Shown: one piece after another, positions 54,101 to 61,933 of the stretch | Numbering within the stretch: position 1 is the stretch's first letter | Layout of the letters: each line of letters begins with the position of its first letter | Source of the DNA: Bacteroidota bacterium | GTDB lineage: Bacteria > Bacteroidota > Bacteroidia > Chitinophagales > Chitinophagaceae | Assembly (NCBI GenBank): GCA_016711825.1 | Contig: JADJSG010000009.1 | Span: forward strand, 124,001 to 188,000 | Direction: 5' to 3' | DNA length: 64,000 nt | Notes under the pieces: generated by a model | The model's input: the letters and a program-made list of their open reading frames with translations, nothing else | Databases searched by the model: none | What the model was told of the DNA's origin: nothing | Position numbers and translations under genes: made by a program

Positions 54101-55556
54101 AGGTACAAAAACCAGATTAAGGCCTGTGTTGATGACCGCCTCAGTTGCATCTTTGGGTTTTATTCCCATGGCATTGAGCAATGGTGCAGGTGCTGAGGTA
54201 CAACGACCATTAGCAACTGTAGTTATAGGCGGATTGATTACAGCTACATTTTTGACACTGTTTGTACTCCCTGTTTTGTATGTTTGGTTTGAACATAAAA
54301 TTGAAAAAAAATTCACCATCAAAAATATCAAAGTGAAACATCTATCTACCTTACTGTTGCTGGTATTTTTATCGCAATGGAGTAATGCCCAAACATCCAT
54401 TTCATTGCCTGATGCTTTAGAGATGGCAGTCGGAAATCAATACCAGATACAGGCATTACAAAAAAACATTGCATATTATCATCAGTTAAAATCTGCAGTG
54501 AAAGTCATCCCTAAAACAGCCATCAGCAGCGAGTTTGGACAATTTAATTCAAAAGTGTTTGATAGCAAATTTTCTATCAATCAAGGCATCCCATGGCCAG
54601 GTGTTTACAAAGCACAGCAACATGTAATGGAAGCACAAGCCGACATTGTACAAACTGAAATTATTTGGAATACAACAGAAGTAAAAACCCAAATAAAACT
54701 GCTTTATTATGAATATTTAATATTGAAAGAAAAAGAACTGATGCTAAAAAAAGCGAATGACTTGTTTGAAAATTTTTACCATAAGTCATTATTAAGGTTT
54801 AATAAAGGCGAAACCGATATTTTAGAAAAAACAAGTGCTGAAAGTCAAATGAATGATATACAGATACAATTGCATGAAATATCTTCCCTTATCAAACAAA
54901 ATCAGTTGCTGTTTAATTATTTTTTAAACGCGTCACAAACTTATACACCAAGCGCAACATCATACAAATATGAAGCATCCTATATCGACAATGAAAAACT
55001 AGATGAGCATCCATTGCTTGTAAAGCTGCAAAAAGAAAATATCTTAATCAAAACGCAACAACAAGCAGAAAAAAAGCTATGGTGGCCAGAACTCAATGTG
55101 GGTATTAATAATCAAAGTTTGATTGGGTGGCAAAAAATAAATAATCAGGATCAATATTTTAATGCTTCACATAGATTTACCAGTGGTGTAGTAGGTCTCA
55201 ATGTGCCTTTATTTCGACAAGCGTCCAAACAAAAAATTGCTTCCTATCAGTTGTTATTAGATCAAAATCAATTAATGATTCAGCATAAAAATCAAGAGTT
55301 AAAACAGCAATATTCATTTTGGGTTCAGGAACTTAAATCAAGTGAGTATATCATTGATAAATACGAATCAAATCTGCTAAAAAATGCCCGTACAATTCAA
55401 AAAACGGTGGGTTTACAATTACAAAAAGGAGAAATCGATTATTTTAAATGGGCGATGATGATACTGCAGTCCGTTCAAATAGAAAAAGCCTATTTGCAAT
55501 ACGTACATCAATATAATCAAGCCATTATTCAATTACAAAAAATTCAAAATCAATAA
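51186..55556 (+). CDS. czcA: CzcA-type RND metal efflux pump fused to a TolC-like outer-membrane factor
   Basis: The 1456-residue protein is a fusion. Residues 1–~1040 form a complete heavy-metal-efflux RND pump: TM1 with LPIDAVPDITNNQVQV, two periplasmic porter domains (GIAPPTIAPVTTGLGEIYQYVV) and TM4 with IDFGLIVDGAVIIVEG (~400–415). The Asp/Asp/Glu pattern in TM4 is that of Zn/Co/Cd/Ni (CzcA) pumps rather than Cu/Ag CusA. A signal-peptide-like segment (HLSTLLLLVFLSQWSNAQ, ~1049–1066) links it to an outer-membrane-factor domain (~1067–1456: SLPDALEMAVGNQ, then long helices and repeat AESQMNDIQIQLHEIS). The linker can act as TM13, placing the OMF part in the periplasm. It ends 4 bp before the adaptor gene. 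Confidence 0.93.
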   Translation: MLQKIINFSIQNKLIIGLFTLVLIGFGIYSLTKLPIDAVPDITNNQVQVITTVPSLGALDVERLITFPIEQANANIPGLHEIRSFSRFGLSLVTIVFDDATDVYWARQQVTERLQQVLSQLPEGIAPPTIAPVTTGLGEIYQYVVKPKKGYESAFDATSLRTIQDWIVRRQLLGVKGVADVSSFGGKLKQYEIAVNPERLNAMQLSIEDVFTALEKNNQNTGGAYIENGPTIQYIRSEGLIDHIDDIKSIVVKNNENGIPIIINDVAEVKFGNAIRYGAVCYNNDGEVAGAVVMMLKGENSSAVIKRVKERVEQIKKTLPEGVEIEPFLDRTKMVNNAISTVEKNLIEGALIVIFILVIFLGNIRAGLITASVIPLSMLFAVIMMNAFGVSGNLMSLGAIDFGLIVDGAVIIVEGVMHTLVTYKFSNELQLNKTGLRKEIDGIVSNSAGKLMSASLFGQLIILIVYLPIFSLQGIEGKMFKPMAQTVTFALMGAFILSLTYIPMMTALFINKPSKASLSDRVMLRIENKFQTILQRMMQFPKSIIMSVLALFVFAVIVLTQLGGEFIPALEEGDFAVDTRVMTGSNLNTTIEKTQLAAKTLLRHFPEVEKVVTKIGSGEIPTDPMPIEASDMMVILKPKKEWTSAKTFDELSAKMKKQLDDIPGITAGFQFPVQMRFNELMTGARQDVVCKIFGEDLDTLSRYADILGKIVNTVSGTENLYIEPIEGLPQIVIKYNRPLIAQYGLNIADINKTVNTAFAGQVAGQVFEGEKRFELIVRLQNESRKSIKDIASLLVTTPSGLQIPLDQIANVQLVNSANQIQREDAKRRIVIGFNVGGRDVESIVKELQDKISKQVKFPSGYYVNYGGSFENLKQAKNRLQIAVPVALFLIFLLLYFAFGSVKQGLLVYSAIPLSAIGGILLLAARDLPFSISAGIGFIALFGVAVLNGIVLINEFNNLRANSDDAISDIVIKGTKTRLRPVLMTASVASLGFIPMALSNGAGAEVQRPLATVVIGGLITATFLTLFVLPVLYVWFEHKIEKKFTIKNIKVKHLSTLLLLVFLSQWSNAQTSISLPDALEMAVGNQYQIQALQKNIAYYHQLKSAVKVIPKTAISSEFGQFNSKVFDSKFSINQGIPWPGVYKAQQHVMEAQADIVQTEIIWNTTEVKTQIKLLYYEYLILKEKELMLKKANDLFENFYHKSLLRFNKGETDILEKTSAESQMNDIQIQLHEISSLIKQNQLLFNYFLNASQTYTPSATSYKYEASYIDNEKLDEHPLLVKLQKENILIKTQQQAEKKLWWPELNVGINNQSLIGWQKINNQDQYFNASHRFTSGVVGLNVPLFRQASKQKIASYQLLLDQNQLMIQHKNQELKQQYSFWVQELKSSEYIIDKYESNLLKNARTIQKTVGLQLQKGEIDYFKWAMMILQSVQIEKAYLQYVHQYNQAIIQLQKIQNQ

Positions 55557-55560
55557 TACA

Positions 55561-56703
55561 ATGAATACACATATCTATATCATCACTTTACTGCTGACTT
55601 CTGTGTTTATGGTCAGTTGTGAAAGTAAGAAAGCCCCGGAAGAAGCTCAGACAGAAGTCATCAATAGCAATTTGGTTACACTCACTGATGCACAACTAGC
55701 AAACACACATATTAAAACAGGCAAAGCAAGTACAAAAAATATTGCCACCGTTTTAAAAGTAAATGGCAAAGTAGATGTACCACCCCAAAACATGGTGAGC
55801 ATCAGTGCACCGATGGGAGGATACTTAAAACAAACCTCTTTATTGCCTGGAATGCATGTCAATAAAGGTCAGGTGTTGGCCACCCTGGAAGATCAGCAAT
55901 ATATACAAATGCAACAATCTTTTTTAAGTAGTCAGGTAAAAGTAAACGTACTCAACAAAGATTATCAACGTCAGCTTGAACTCAATAAAGAACAAGCAAG
56001 CAGCGATAAAGTGATGCAACAGGCAAAAGCAGCCCTCGACCAGGAAACCGTGAATATGAATGCATTGAAAGCCACTTTGCAAATGATTGGTATCAATACA
56101 AATGGTTTACGTAGCAATCAATATGTAAAGACGGTTTCCTTAAAAAGCCCTATTGATGGTTATGTAAGTAAAGTGAATGTAAATATTGGAAAATATGTAA
56201 CCCCATCAGAAGTGATTTTCGATTTGATTAATCCGACAGATATTCATTTGAATTTGCAATTATTTGAAAAAGATATTTCCAGGTTATCGGTGGGTCAACA
56301 ATTAATATGCTATGCCCCATCGCATCCAGAAAAAAAATATCATTGTCAAATTATATTAATCAGCAAAGATGTCAATGCAAATAAAACAATTGATGTGCAT
56401 TGCCATTTTTCGGAATACGACCATACCCTTTTACCAGGCATGTATTTAACTGCTGAAATTGAAATCAATGCCTACAATGGCTTGAGTGTACCTGAACAGG
56501 CTGTTGTGTTTTTTGAGGGTACTCATTATATTTTTGTAGCAAAAGACAAGTATCATTTTACATTATCTGCTGTAGAAACAGGGGAAAACGAAAACGGCTT
56601 TATCAGTGTCAAATCGCTTGAAAACATTGATTTTAATACCACAGATATCGTTTTAGAAGATGCCTATACCTTGCTTATGAAATTAAAAAATACGGAGGAG
56701 TAG
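55561..56703 (+). CDS. czcB: RND efflux periplasmic adaptor (membrane-fusion) lipoprotein
   Basis: The 380-residue protein has a lipoprotein signal with lipobox MVSC (Cys20). The HlyD-type adaptor layout is clear: a barrel-sandwich/lipoyl half (VSISAPMGGYLKQTSLLPGMHVNKGQVLATLED), a helical hairpin (~115–185), the second lipoyl half (VKTVSLKSPIDGYVSKVNVNIGKYV) and a beta-barrel domain (LPGMYLTAEIEINAY). It would bridge the inner-membrane CzcA part to the outer-membrane factor. It is the last gene of the czc-type operon. No His-rich metal-binding tail is seen. Confidence 0.92.
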   Translation: MNTHIYIITLLLTSVFMVSCESKKAPEEAQTEVINSNLVTLTDAQLANTHIKTGKASTKNIATVLKVNGKVDVPPQNMVSISAPMGGYLKQTSLLPGMHVNKGQVLATLEDQQYIQMQQSFLSSQVKVNVLNKDYQRQLELNKEQASSDKVMQQAKAALDQETVNMNALKATLQMIGINTNGLRSNQYVKTVSLKSPIDGYVSKVNVNIGKYVTPSEVIFDLINPTDIHLNLQLFEKDISRLSVGQQLICYAPSHPEKKYHCQIILISKDVNANKTIDVHCHFSEYDHTLLPGMYLTAEIEINAYNGLSVPEQAVVFFEGTHYIFVAKDKYHFTLSAVETGENENGFISVKSLENIDFNTTDIVLEDAYTLLMKLKNTEE

Positions 56704-57047
56704 TTATAGAGGGTGCGTATTAAAATAAAAAATCAAACCTGATCCTTTTTGATATCTTCGAACGATATCTTACCGTGCATTTTTACCAACGTCACATTAA
56801 GATAGTCCACTTGTTATTAGCTTAATGGTAATGTGTGTAGGCATGAACCCGAACTTTTTCACTCTCCATTTATAAATATATATGGGTTTTTTTGAAGTTA
56901 ACATGCAAAGAATGGTGCAAACGTTTAATATTATTTACACTTCTTTATTTGTATTTTGTATAAGTAAAGGAATGTAAATAATATTATAACAAACGATTAA
57001 AATACATAGCCATCTTTTTAATATGGAAAAGGCCTACCCGACAATTC
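56704..57047. other. Noncoding gap with a long imperfect inverted repeat
   Basis: The gap separates the convergent adaptor and dienelactone-hydrolase genes. Its main content is the inverted repeat at 56927–56985. No conventional T-tailed terminator was seen for the efflux operon. Confidence 0.5.
56927..56985. repeat. Long imperfect inverted repeat (hairpin)
   Basis: Perfect 13-bp outer arms, AATATTATTTACA (56927–56939) and TGTAAATAATATT (56973–56985), are continued inward by 13 further pairs that include three G–U pairs. One mismatch separates outer and inner stems, and the loop is 5 nt. The whole would fold as a single RNA or DNA hairpin. Possible bidirectional terminator for the two convergent genes, or a remnant of a small mobile repeat. 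Confidence 0.6.
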
Positions 57048-57887
57048 CTATTCAACAATCACCGTCTTAACAGAAACCGCAAACACCTTTTTAAGAAAAA
57101 CTGCCATATCGTTCCACGATTTTTTATCGGCAGCTTCATTATATTCTATCGGCATGCCAAACTGCTTACCTGTAGCTGTGGCATCTGGGTTGGTAAAAGC
57201 ATGGGTGGCATCTGGGTAAGAAATAAATTCATAAGGAATATTGGCTGCTTTAAGACTTTGCTGAAAAGCAATCACTTCCTCTGGTTTCACAAATACGTCA
57301 GCTTCACCATGACAAACCAATATTTGAGTATTCACGGTGCCTGCTGCAGCGGGTGTGCCATTTAAACTACCATGAAAACTCACGATGCCTTTAAAATCCA
57401 TTCCCATACGTGCCATGTTTAACAATACCCCACCTCCAAAACAATATCCAATAGCTGCTATTTTATTTTCATCTGTTTGGGCATAATTTTTCATTGTGAA
57501 TCGAGCAGCTTCTAATAATTCACGTGCAAGTACAGGATTCTGATAATAGGCAGTTGCATATTGTTGTGCTGTTGTCGGGTCAGTGGCTATTTTACCATTG
57601 CCATATAAATCAACGGCCATAGCAATGTATCCCAAACCAGCTAACATACGTGCTCGTTTCTTGGCATATTCATTACATCCCCACCATTCATGTACAACCA
57701 ATACACCTGGTCTTTTGCCTTTTTGGGATTTATCATAGGCAATATATCCTTTCATGGTGATGCCATTGGCCATATAGCTAACTTCTTCTCCTACGATATT
57801 CATCCCTTTTGATTTACGGGCAAATGACTCAACTGAGAAGGTATTACATATTAAAAACAGCATGAATGCATGTATCACTAATTTCAT
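57048..57887 (-). CDS. Exported dienelactone-hydrolase-family alpha/beta hydrolase
   Basis: The 279-residue protein has a signal peptide (LVIHAFMLFLICNTFSVESFA) and a dienelactone hydrolase fold. The catalytic triad is visible as Cys149 in IGYCFGG, Asp197 in GEADVF and His229 in ATHAFTNP. Other family segments are VHEWWGCNEYAKKRARMLA and AVDLYG. Cytoplasmic relatives open lactone rings in chlorocatechol breakdown; exported ones have unknown substrates. It is a single gene. The signal peptide places it in the periplasm or outside. Confidence 0.9.
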   Translation of the reverse strand: MKLVIHAFMLFLICNTFSVESFARKSKGMNIVGEEVSYMANGITMKGYIAYDKSQKGKRPGVLVVHEWWGCNEYAKKRARMLAGLGYIAMAVDLYGNGKIATDPTTAQQYATAYYQNPVLARELLEAARFTMKNYAQTDENKIAAIGYCFGGGVLLNMARMGMDFKGIVSFHGSLNGTPAAAGTVNTQILVCHGEADVFVKPEEVIAFQQSLKAANIPYEFISYPDATHAFTNPDATATGKQFGMPIEYNEAADKKSWNDMAVFLKKVFAVSVKTVIVE

Positions 57888-58087
57888 ATTTGTAAAATTT
57901 TGTACAAAAATAATGGATTGTATTTACTAATTCTTAAATACTAAGGCAAATTGTTAGATTTTGTAGAGTGATGATGATATTTAAAAATACAAAGGCGGTT
58001 TTACATGATCATATGATACCTAAGGTCAATCTAGTTTTCAATGAAAAAAATCGATATCACATCTAAAAACAGGCTATAAAAAGAAAA

Positions 58088-59071
58088 TTAAGCAGGTAAT
58101 TGATGCTTTTCATTGCTTAAAATATTTTGGGTCGTCCAGGGTATATGTTGCATAAATGCTGTTTGCCGCTTGCTGCATGGTTCAACCGCACAGATACTAC
58201 ATTGTGTAGATAAACAACCATCGATATGTATAAAAAATTCGACTTTATCATCAAAATGTTTTTGAAACATCGCAGTCAACGAATCAAGTATAGCGTGTGC
58301 TTCGTTGACATTTATGTAATAGGGAACAGTAAGATGACAATCGATATGAAAAAAACCTGCATAATCAATCACCCGCATATTATGGACATCAATCCATTGT
58401 GGAATTCTGTTATCGTTCAACACTTTTACAATATCTTCAATGATTGCTTCATCGCTTTCATCCATGATACCTGCTATTGCTTTGCGGATAATTTTATAAC
58501 CCGTAAAAATAATAATGAAGGCAAAGATTCCCGCAGCGATACTATCAATCCAGGTGAGCCCACTAAGCATGATCAGCAAAACCCCGGCAAGCAAACCCAA
58601 ACTTGAATAGGTATCAGATTTTAAATGCGAACCACTCGCGATCAAGATGGGTGAGTTTTCTTTTTTCCCTTTTTGTACACAATAATGACCTACTACATAA
58701 TTGATGATGGCAGAAAAGGCAATCAAGATTAAACCATAATCTAATTTTTTGAGAGTATGTGGATGATATAAATTCATAACGGCTTCATAAATGATGATGA
58801 AACCCGCTATGATGATTAAAATACCCTCAATAGCCGCTGACAAAAACTCAACTTTTCCATGCCCATAAGGATGTTCTTTATCTTTAGGTTTTGCAGAAAG
58901 GATGATACTATATAAGCCAATAAAACCTGCCACTACATTCACAATGCTTTCGAGTGCATCTGTGAGAATAGCTACCGAATTGGTGATATACCAGGCAATT
59001 ATTTTTATAATAAATAAACAAACGGAAACAGTAACAAGTAATTTTTGAACTTTTATGGAATTGCTTTTCAT
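58088..59071 (-). CDS. Cation diffusion facilitator (CDF) metal transporter with C-terminal Cys motif
   Basis: The 327-residue CDF protein is expected to export divalent metal from the cytoplasm by proton exchange. TM2 carries SVAILTDALESIVNVVAG and the TM2–TM3 loop carries KEHPYGHGKVEF, both CDF signatures. TM5 has TWIDSIAAGIFAFIII. The Asp in ILTDA is the expected metal ligand, while the neighbouring position that is often His is Glu here. After the cytoplasmic domain, a Cys-rich tail (C286, C291, C294, C299; QCSICAVEPCSKR) may bind metal. Its ATG directly abuts the TAG of the upstream peptide-transporter gene, so the two are coupled. The nearby czc-type operon suggests a metal-homeostasis neighbourhood. 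Confidence 0.9.
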   Translation of the reverse strand: MKSNSIKVQKLLVTVSVCLFIIKIIAWYITNSVAILTDALESIVNVVAGFIGLYSIILSAKPKDKEHPYGHGKVEFLSAAIEGILIIIAGFIIIYEAVMNLYHPHTLKKLDYGLILIAFSAIINYVVGHYCVQKGKKENSPILIASGSHLKSDTYSSLGLLAGVLLIMLSGLTWIDSIAAGIFAFIIIFTGYKIIRKAIAGIMDESDEAIIEDIVKVLNDNRIPQWIDVHNMRVIDYAGFFHIDCHLTVPYYINVNEAHAILDSLTAMFQKHFDDKVEFFIHIDGCLSTQCSICAVEPCSKRQTAFMQHIPWTTQNILSNEKHQLPA

Positions 59072-60586
59072 CTATTTTACCTCATGCATCATTTTTCTAA
59101 CCAAAGGAGAAATTAATATCAATACTACCCCAGCGATAAGGGCATAAATGGCCAGTTGTTTATACCCTTCCGTATAGGATATGAGCTTTACAGCAGCCGA
59201 AGCATTTTCATCGGTGCTTGCCATACCTGCTCCTAACAATCCTGCTACATATTGCCCATAGGCACTTGCCAAAAACCACATCCCCATCATCACCCCTTGC
59301 AATTTTTGTGGCGATAATTTAGTCATGATTGATAAACCAATGGGTGATAGACATAGCTCGCCTAAGGTAACCACAAAATATGCCGCTGTAAACACATCCA
59401 ATGATGTAATCCCATCTGCATTTGCAAAGAAACGGGTATAATAAAAAACATAAAATGCCAAAGCAAGAAATATAAATCCTAACCCAAACTTCACCACGGT
59501 ATTGGGTTCAATTTTCTTTTTGTACATCGCAATCCAAATCAAACCAACGATAGGCGCAAAAATGATCACAAACAATGAATTGGCAGAGTTGTTTACCCCA
59601 TTAGGGTCTAATTTAATCCCTAATACATGATCGTTGAGGTTATTGGCAGCAAACAAACTCAATGAACCCCCACTTTGTTCAAAAAAGGCCCAAAATAAAA
59701 TGGAAAACAAAATAAAAACCAAGGCAGCAAACAGTTTCATTACTTCCTTTTTTGAATATTTCGACATTTCATAAAACAAGTAAATGAGGGTACAAGGACC
59801 TATAATATACATAAACCAATCTGTATATTCAGTTTTGGCCACCATTTTCATAATGACAGGTATTATGAGCAAGGACCCTAAATACACTACATACTCATAC
59901 CATTTTTTTTGTTTTGTGCTGTCTAATGCACTCAAGGGCGATAGTCCAATGGTTCCGAGAGATTGCTGGGTAAACACAAAAGTCAATAAACTAATCAGCA
60001 TCACAAAAGCAGCTAAACCAAAGGCAACATTCCATGTCATATCTGGAGGTATAATATTGGTAAGCATTTGACCTTTCCCAATTGCCACACATAAATATCC
60101 TCCAATAAGTGCGCCTATATTGATACCTGAATAAAACAATGAAAATCCGGCATCGCGACGATGATCGCCTTCTTTATATAAATTGCCCACCATGGTAGAA
60201 ATGTTTGGTTTAAAAAAACCTGTACCTATGATATTGAAACTGATCCCTAAAAAGAAAAATTCTTTAGGGTCATACGCTAAAATACAACTGCCAATAATCA
60301 TGAGAATGCCACCCCAAAATAATGATTTTCTAAACCCAAGTATTTTATCAGCAAATAAACCTCCAATAAAAGTAAAGGCATACACAAATGCCTGAGTGGC
60401 TCCATATTGTAAATTGGCCACTTTTTCATTCATCATTAAATGATTAACCATAAAAAATGTCAGCATGCCACGCATACCATAAAAACAAAAGCGTTCCCAC
60501 ATTTCGCTGAAAAATAAATACCACAATTGCTTGGGATATTTGCCTTTAAAATCTTGTATCTCCTCTAATGAAAGTTGTTTTTCCAT
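59072..60586 (-). CDS. Peptide MFS transporter (POT/PTR family)
   Basis: The 504-residue proton-coupled oligopeptide transporter has the family start KQLWYLFFSEMWERFCFYGMRGMLTFFMV, whose E-x-x-E-R-type motif handles protons, and the GGLFADKILGFRKS loop. It also has FYSGINIGALIGGYLC (PTR2 signature region) and the later ELCLSPIGLSIMTKLSP. About 14 TM helices are visible. The substrate is probably di- or tripeptides. It is the first gene of a two-gene unit; its TAG is followed immediately by the ATG of the CDF gene. Confidence 0.93.
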   Translation of the reverse strand: MEKQLSLEEIQDFKGKYPKQLWYLFFSEMWERFCFYGMRGMLTFFMVNHLMMNEKVANLQYGATQAFVYAFTFIGGLFADKILGFRKSLFWGGILMIIGSCILAYDPKEFFFLGISFNIIGTGFFKPNISTMVGNLYKEGDHRRDAGFSLFYSGINIGALIGGYLCVAIGKGQMLTNIIPPDMTWNVAFGLAAFVMLISLLTFVFTQQSLGTIGLSPLSALDSTKQKKWYEYVVYLGSLLIIPVIMKMVAKTEYTDWFMYIIGPCTLIYLFYEMSKYSKKEVMKLFAALVFILFSILFWAFFEQSGGSLSLFAANNLNDHVLGIKLDPNGVNNSANSLFVIIFAPIVGLIWIAMYKKKIEPNTVVKFGLGFIFLALAFYVFYYTRFFANADGITSLDVFTAAYFVVTLGELCLSPIGLSIMTKLSPQKLQGVMMGMWFLASAYGQYVAGLLGAGMASTDENASAAVKLISYTEGYKQLAIYALIAGVVLILISPLVRKMMHEVK

Positions 60587-60680
60587 AGTATAATTTTACA
60601 AATGAAGAAGTAAGGTAAAAAAATATTTGAAATTAAAAATACTTTTTTCCAATTGCGGGTAATATTAAGCCGAATGAAAT

Positions 60681-60688
60681 TACTTTTG
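60681..60688 (+). promoter_or_regulatory. -7 element (TACTTTTG) of ccmB
   Basis: An exact TAnnTTTG word ends 13 nt before the TTG start at 60702. It supports that start and a very short leader. Confidence 0.5.
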
Positions 60689-60701
60689 CGAAAAAAAAAT
60701 A

Positions 60702-61361
60702 TTGAATTCGTTTCAAAAAATAATTTTGTTGTTAAAAAAAGATTTCCTGCTTGAATGGCGACAAAAATATTCAATTTATGGGCTGATTCTTTATATCACA
60801 AGTGCAGTGTTTGCCATTAAAATGTTGCAGGACCGACCAGAGGGGGAAACTTGGAATGTGTTGTTTTGGATTATCTTATTGTTTGTTAGTATCAACGCAG
60901 TCGCAAAAAGTTTTTTACAAGAAAGTAAAAATAGAAACCTGTATTATTATACTGTACATCATCCACGAGATATCATCATTTCAAAATTGATTTATAATGT
61001 GGTTATGATGCTGATGATGAGTTTTATTGGCTTATTTTTATTTGTGCTCCTTTTAGGCGATCCCATTGTTTATTTTCAACAATTTTTGTTGATGGTTATT
61101 ACGGGTGGCATAAGTCTTTCCTTATTATTTACCACTTTAGCGGCTATTGCAGGCAAAGCTGGTGGCAATTCAGCCTTGATCGCTATATTAGGATTTCCGG
61201 TGGTGATACCACAAATTATATTATTGTCTGATTTGTCAAAACCCCTCTTTGTTACTTTACAAGTAACGGGTTGGTGGCAATTTTACGGAGCCTTGTTATT
61301 ACTTGATTTTTTAATCATTGTTTTGTCTATTATTCTTTTCCCATTTATTTGGAAAGAATAA
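60702..61361 (+). CDS. ccmB: Haem exporter membrane protein CcmB
   Basis: CcmB is the membrane part of the CcmABCD complex in system I cytochrome c maturation. The 219-residue protein has six TM segments and the family pattern LLLKKDFLLEWRQKYSIYG at the start, AKSFLQESKNRNLYYYTVHHPRDIIISKLIYN in the first cytoplasmic loop, and FPVVIPQIILLSDLSK near TM5. TTG 60702 is the likely start. No ccmA, ccmC or ccmE follows; the next gene is dnaB after 572 bp, so it is isolated here. Its product may still serve the di-haem peroxidase encoded at 45.3 kb and other cytochromes (inference). Confidence 0.9.
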   Translation: MNSFQKIILLLKKDFLLEWRQKYSIYGLILYITSAVFAIKMLQDRPEGETWNVLFWIILLFVSINAVAKSFLQESKNRNLYYYTVHHPRDIIISKLIYNVVMMLMMSFIGLFLFVLLLGDPIVYFQQFLLMVITGGISLSLLFTTLAAIAGKAGGNSALIAILGFPVVIPQIILLSDLSKPLFVTLQVTGWWQFYGALLLLDFLIIVLSIILFPFIWKE

Positions 61362-61933
61362 TCAAGCAAATATATTATCAACCCATTATGAATGGATTCA
61401 TACAATCAATCAATTGGAAAAATCATCGATTCTGTCGTAAAAAAAACTTTTCATGCATGTAACAATGAGGAATAAATACCAATGGTAGCTTTTAAAAGCC
61501 CCGTTACCAAATACTGAATTTTGACCGGTGCATGCATTCCATTGATTTTCTTTAAACAATAAAATCAATGTATTCGGGAATACCAGCATAAATATTGGGA
61601 ATAAAATGAAATTTCTATCCCATTTTATACAAAAAATGTACATTGTTTTCTTTGGGTTTTTAACAAAAAAAAGAGGCTATAGTTATTATTTATTTTTTAC
61701 ACATCCATTGGTGTATAAAGCCCAATTTTTTGTATAAATAAAAAAAAATGTGCAAAAAAGTTTGATTTCATATTGTGAAGAATGGAATAACTTTGTGGAT
61801 AAATGTTGAATGAGTCTTAATAAAATATTGTAGGTCATTTTCAAAAATACTATCACAAAACCATTTACATTCGTTTCAACACAACATCAATAAGATAAAT
61901 ATTCATCTAACCCACATATCCTTTTAAAATACA
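61362..61933. other. Noncoding gap upstream of dnaB
   Basis: 572 bp of AT-rich sequence. A 77-codon frame on the minus strand (61410–61643) has no start context, homologous motif or sensible composition and is not called. A 14-bp palindrome (ATGAATGGATTCAT, 61388–61401) lies near the left edge. The rest presumably holds the dnaB promoter; no exact -7 word near the ATG was found. Confidence 0.45.

Noticed and set aside
61410..61643. 77-codon frame on the minus strand upstream of dnaB
   Set aside because: Composition, start context and lack of any motif point to chance; it lies in the dnaB promoter region.
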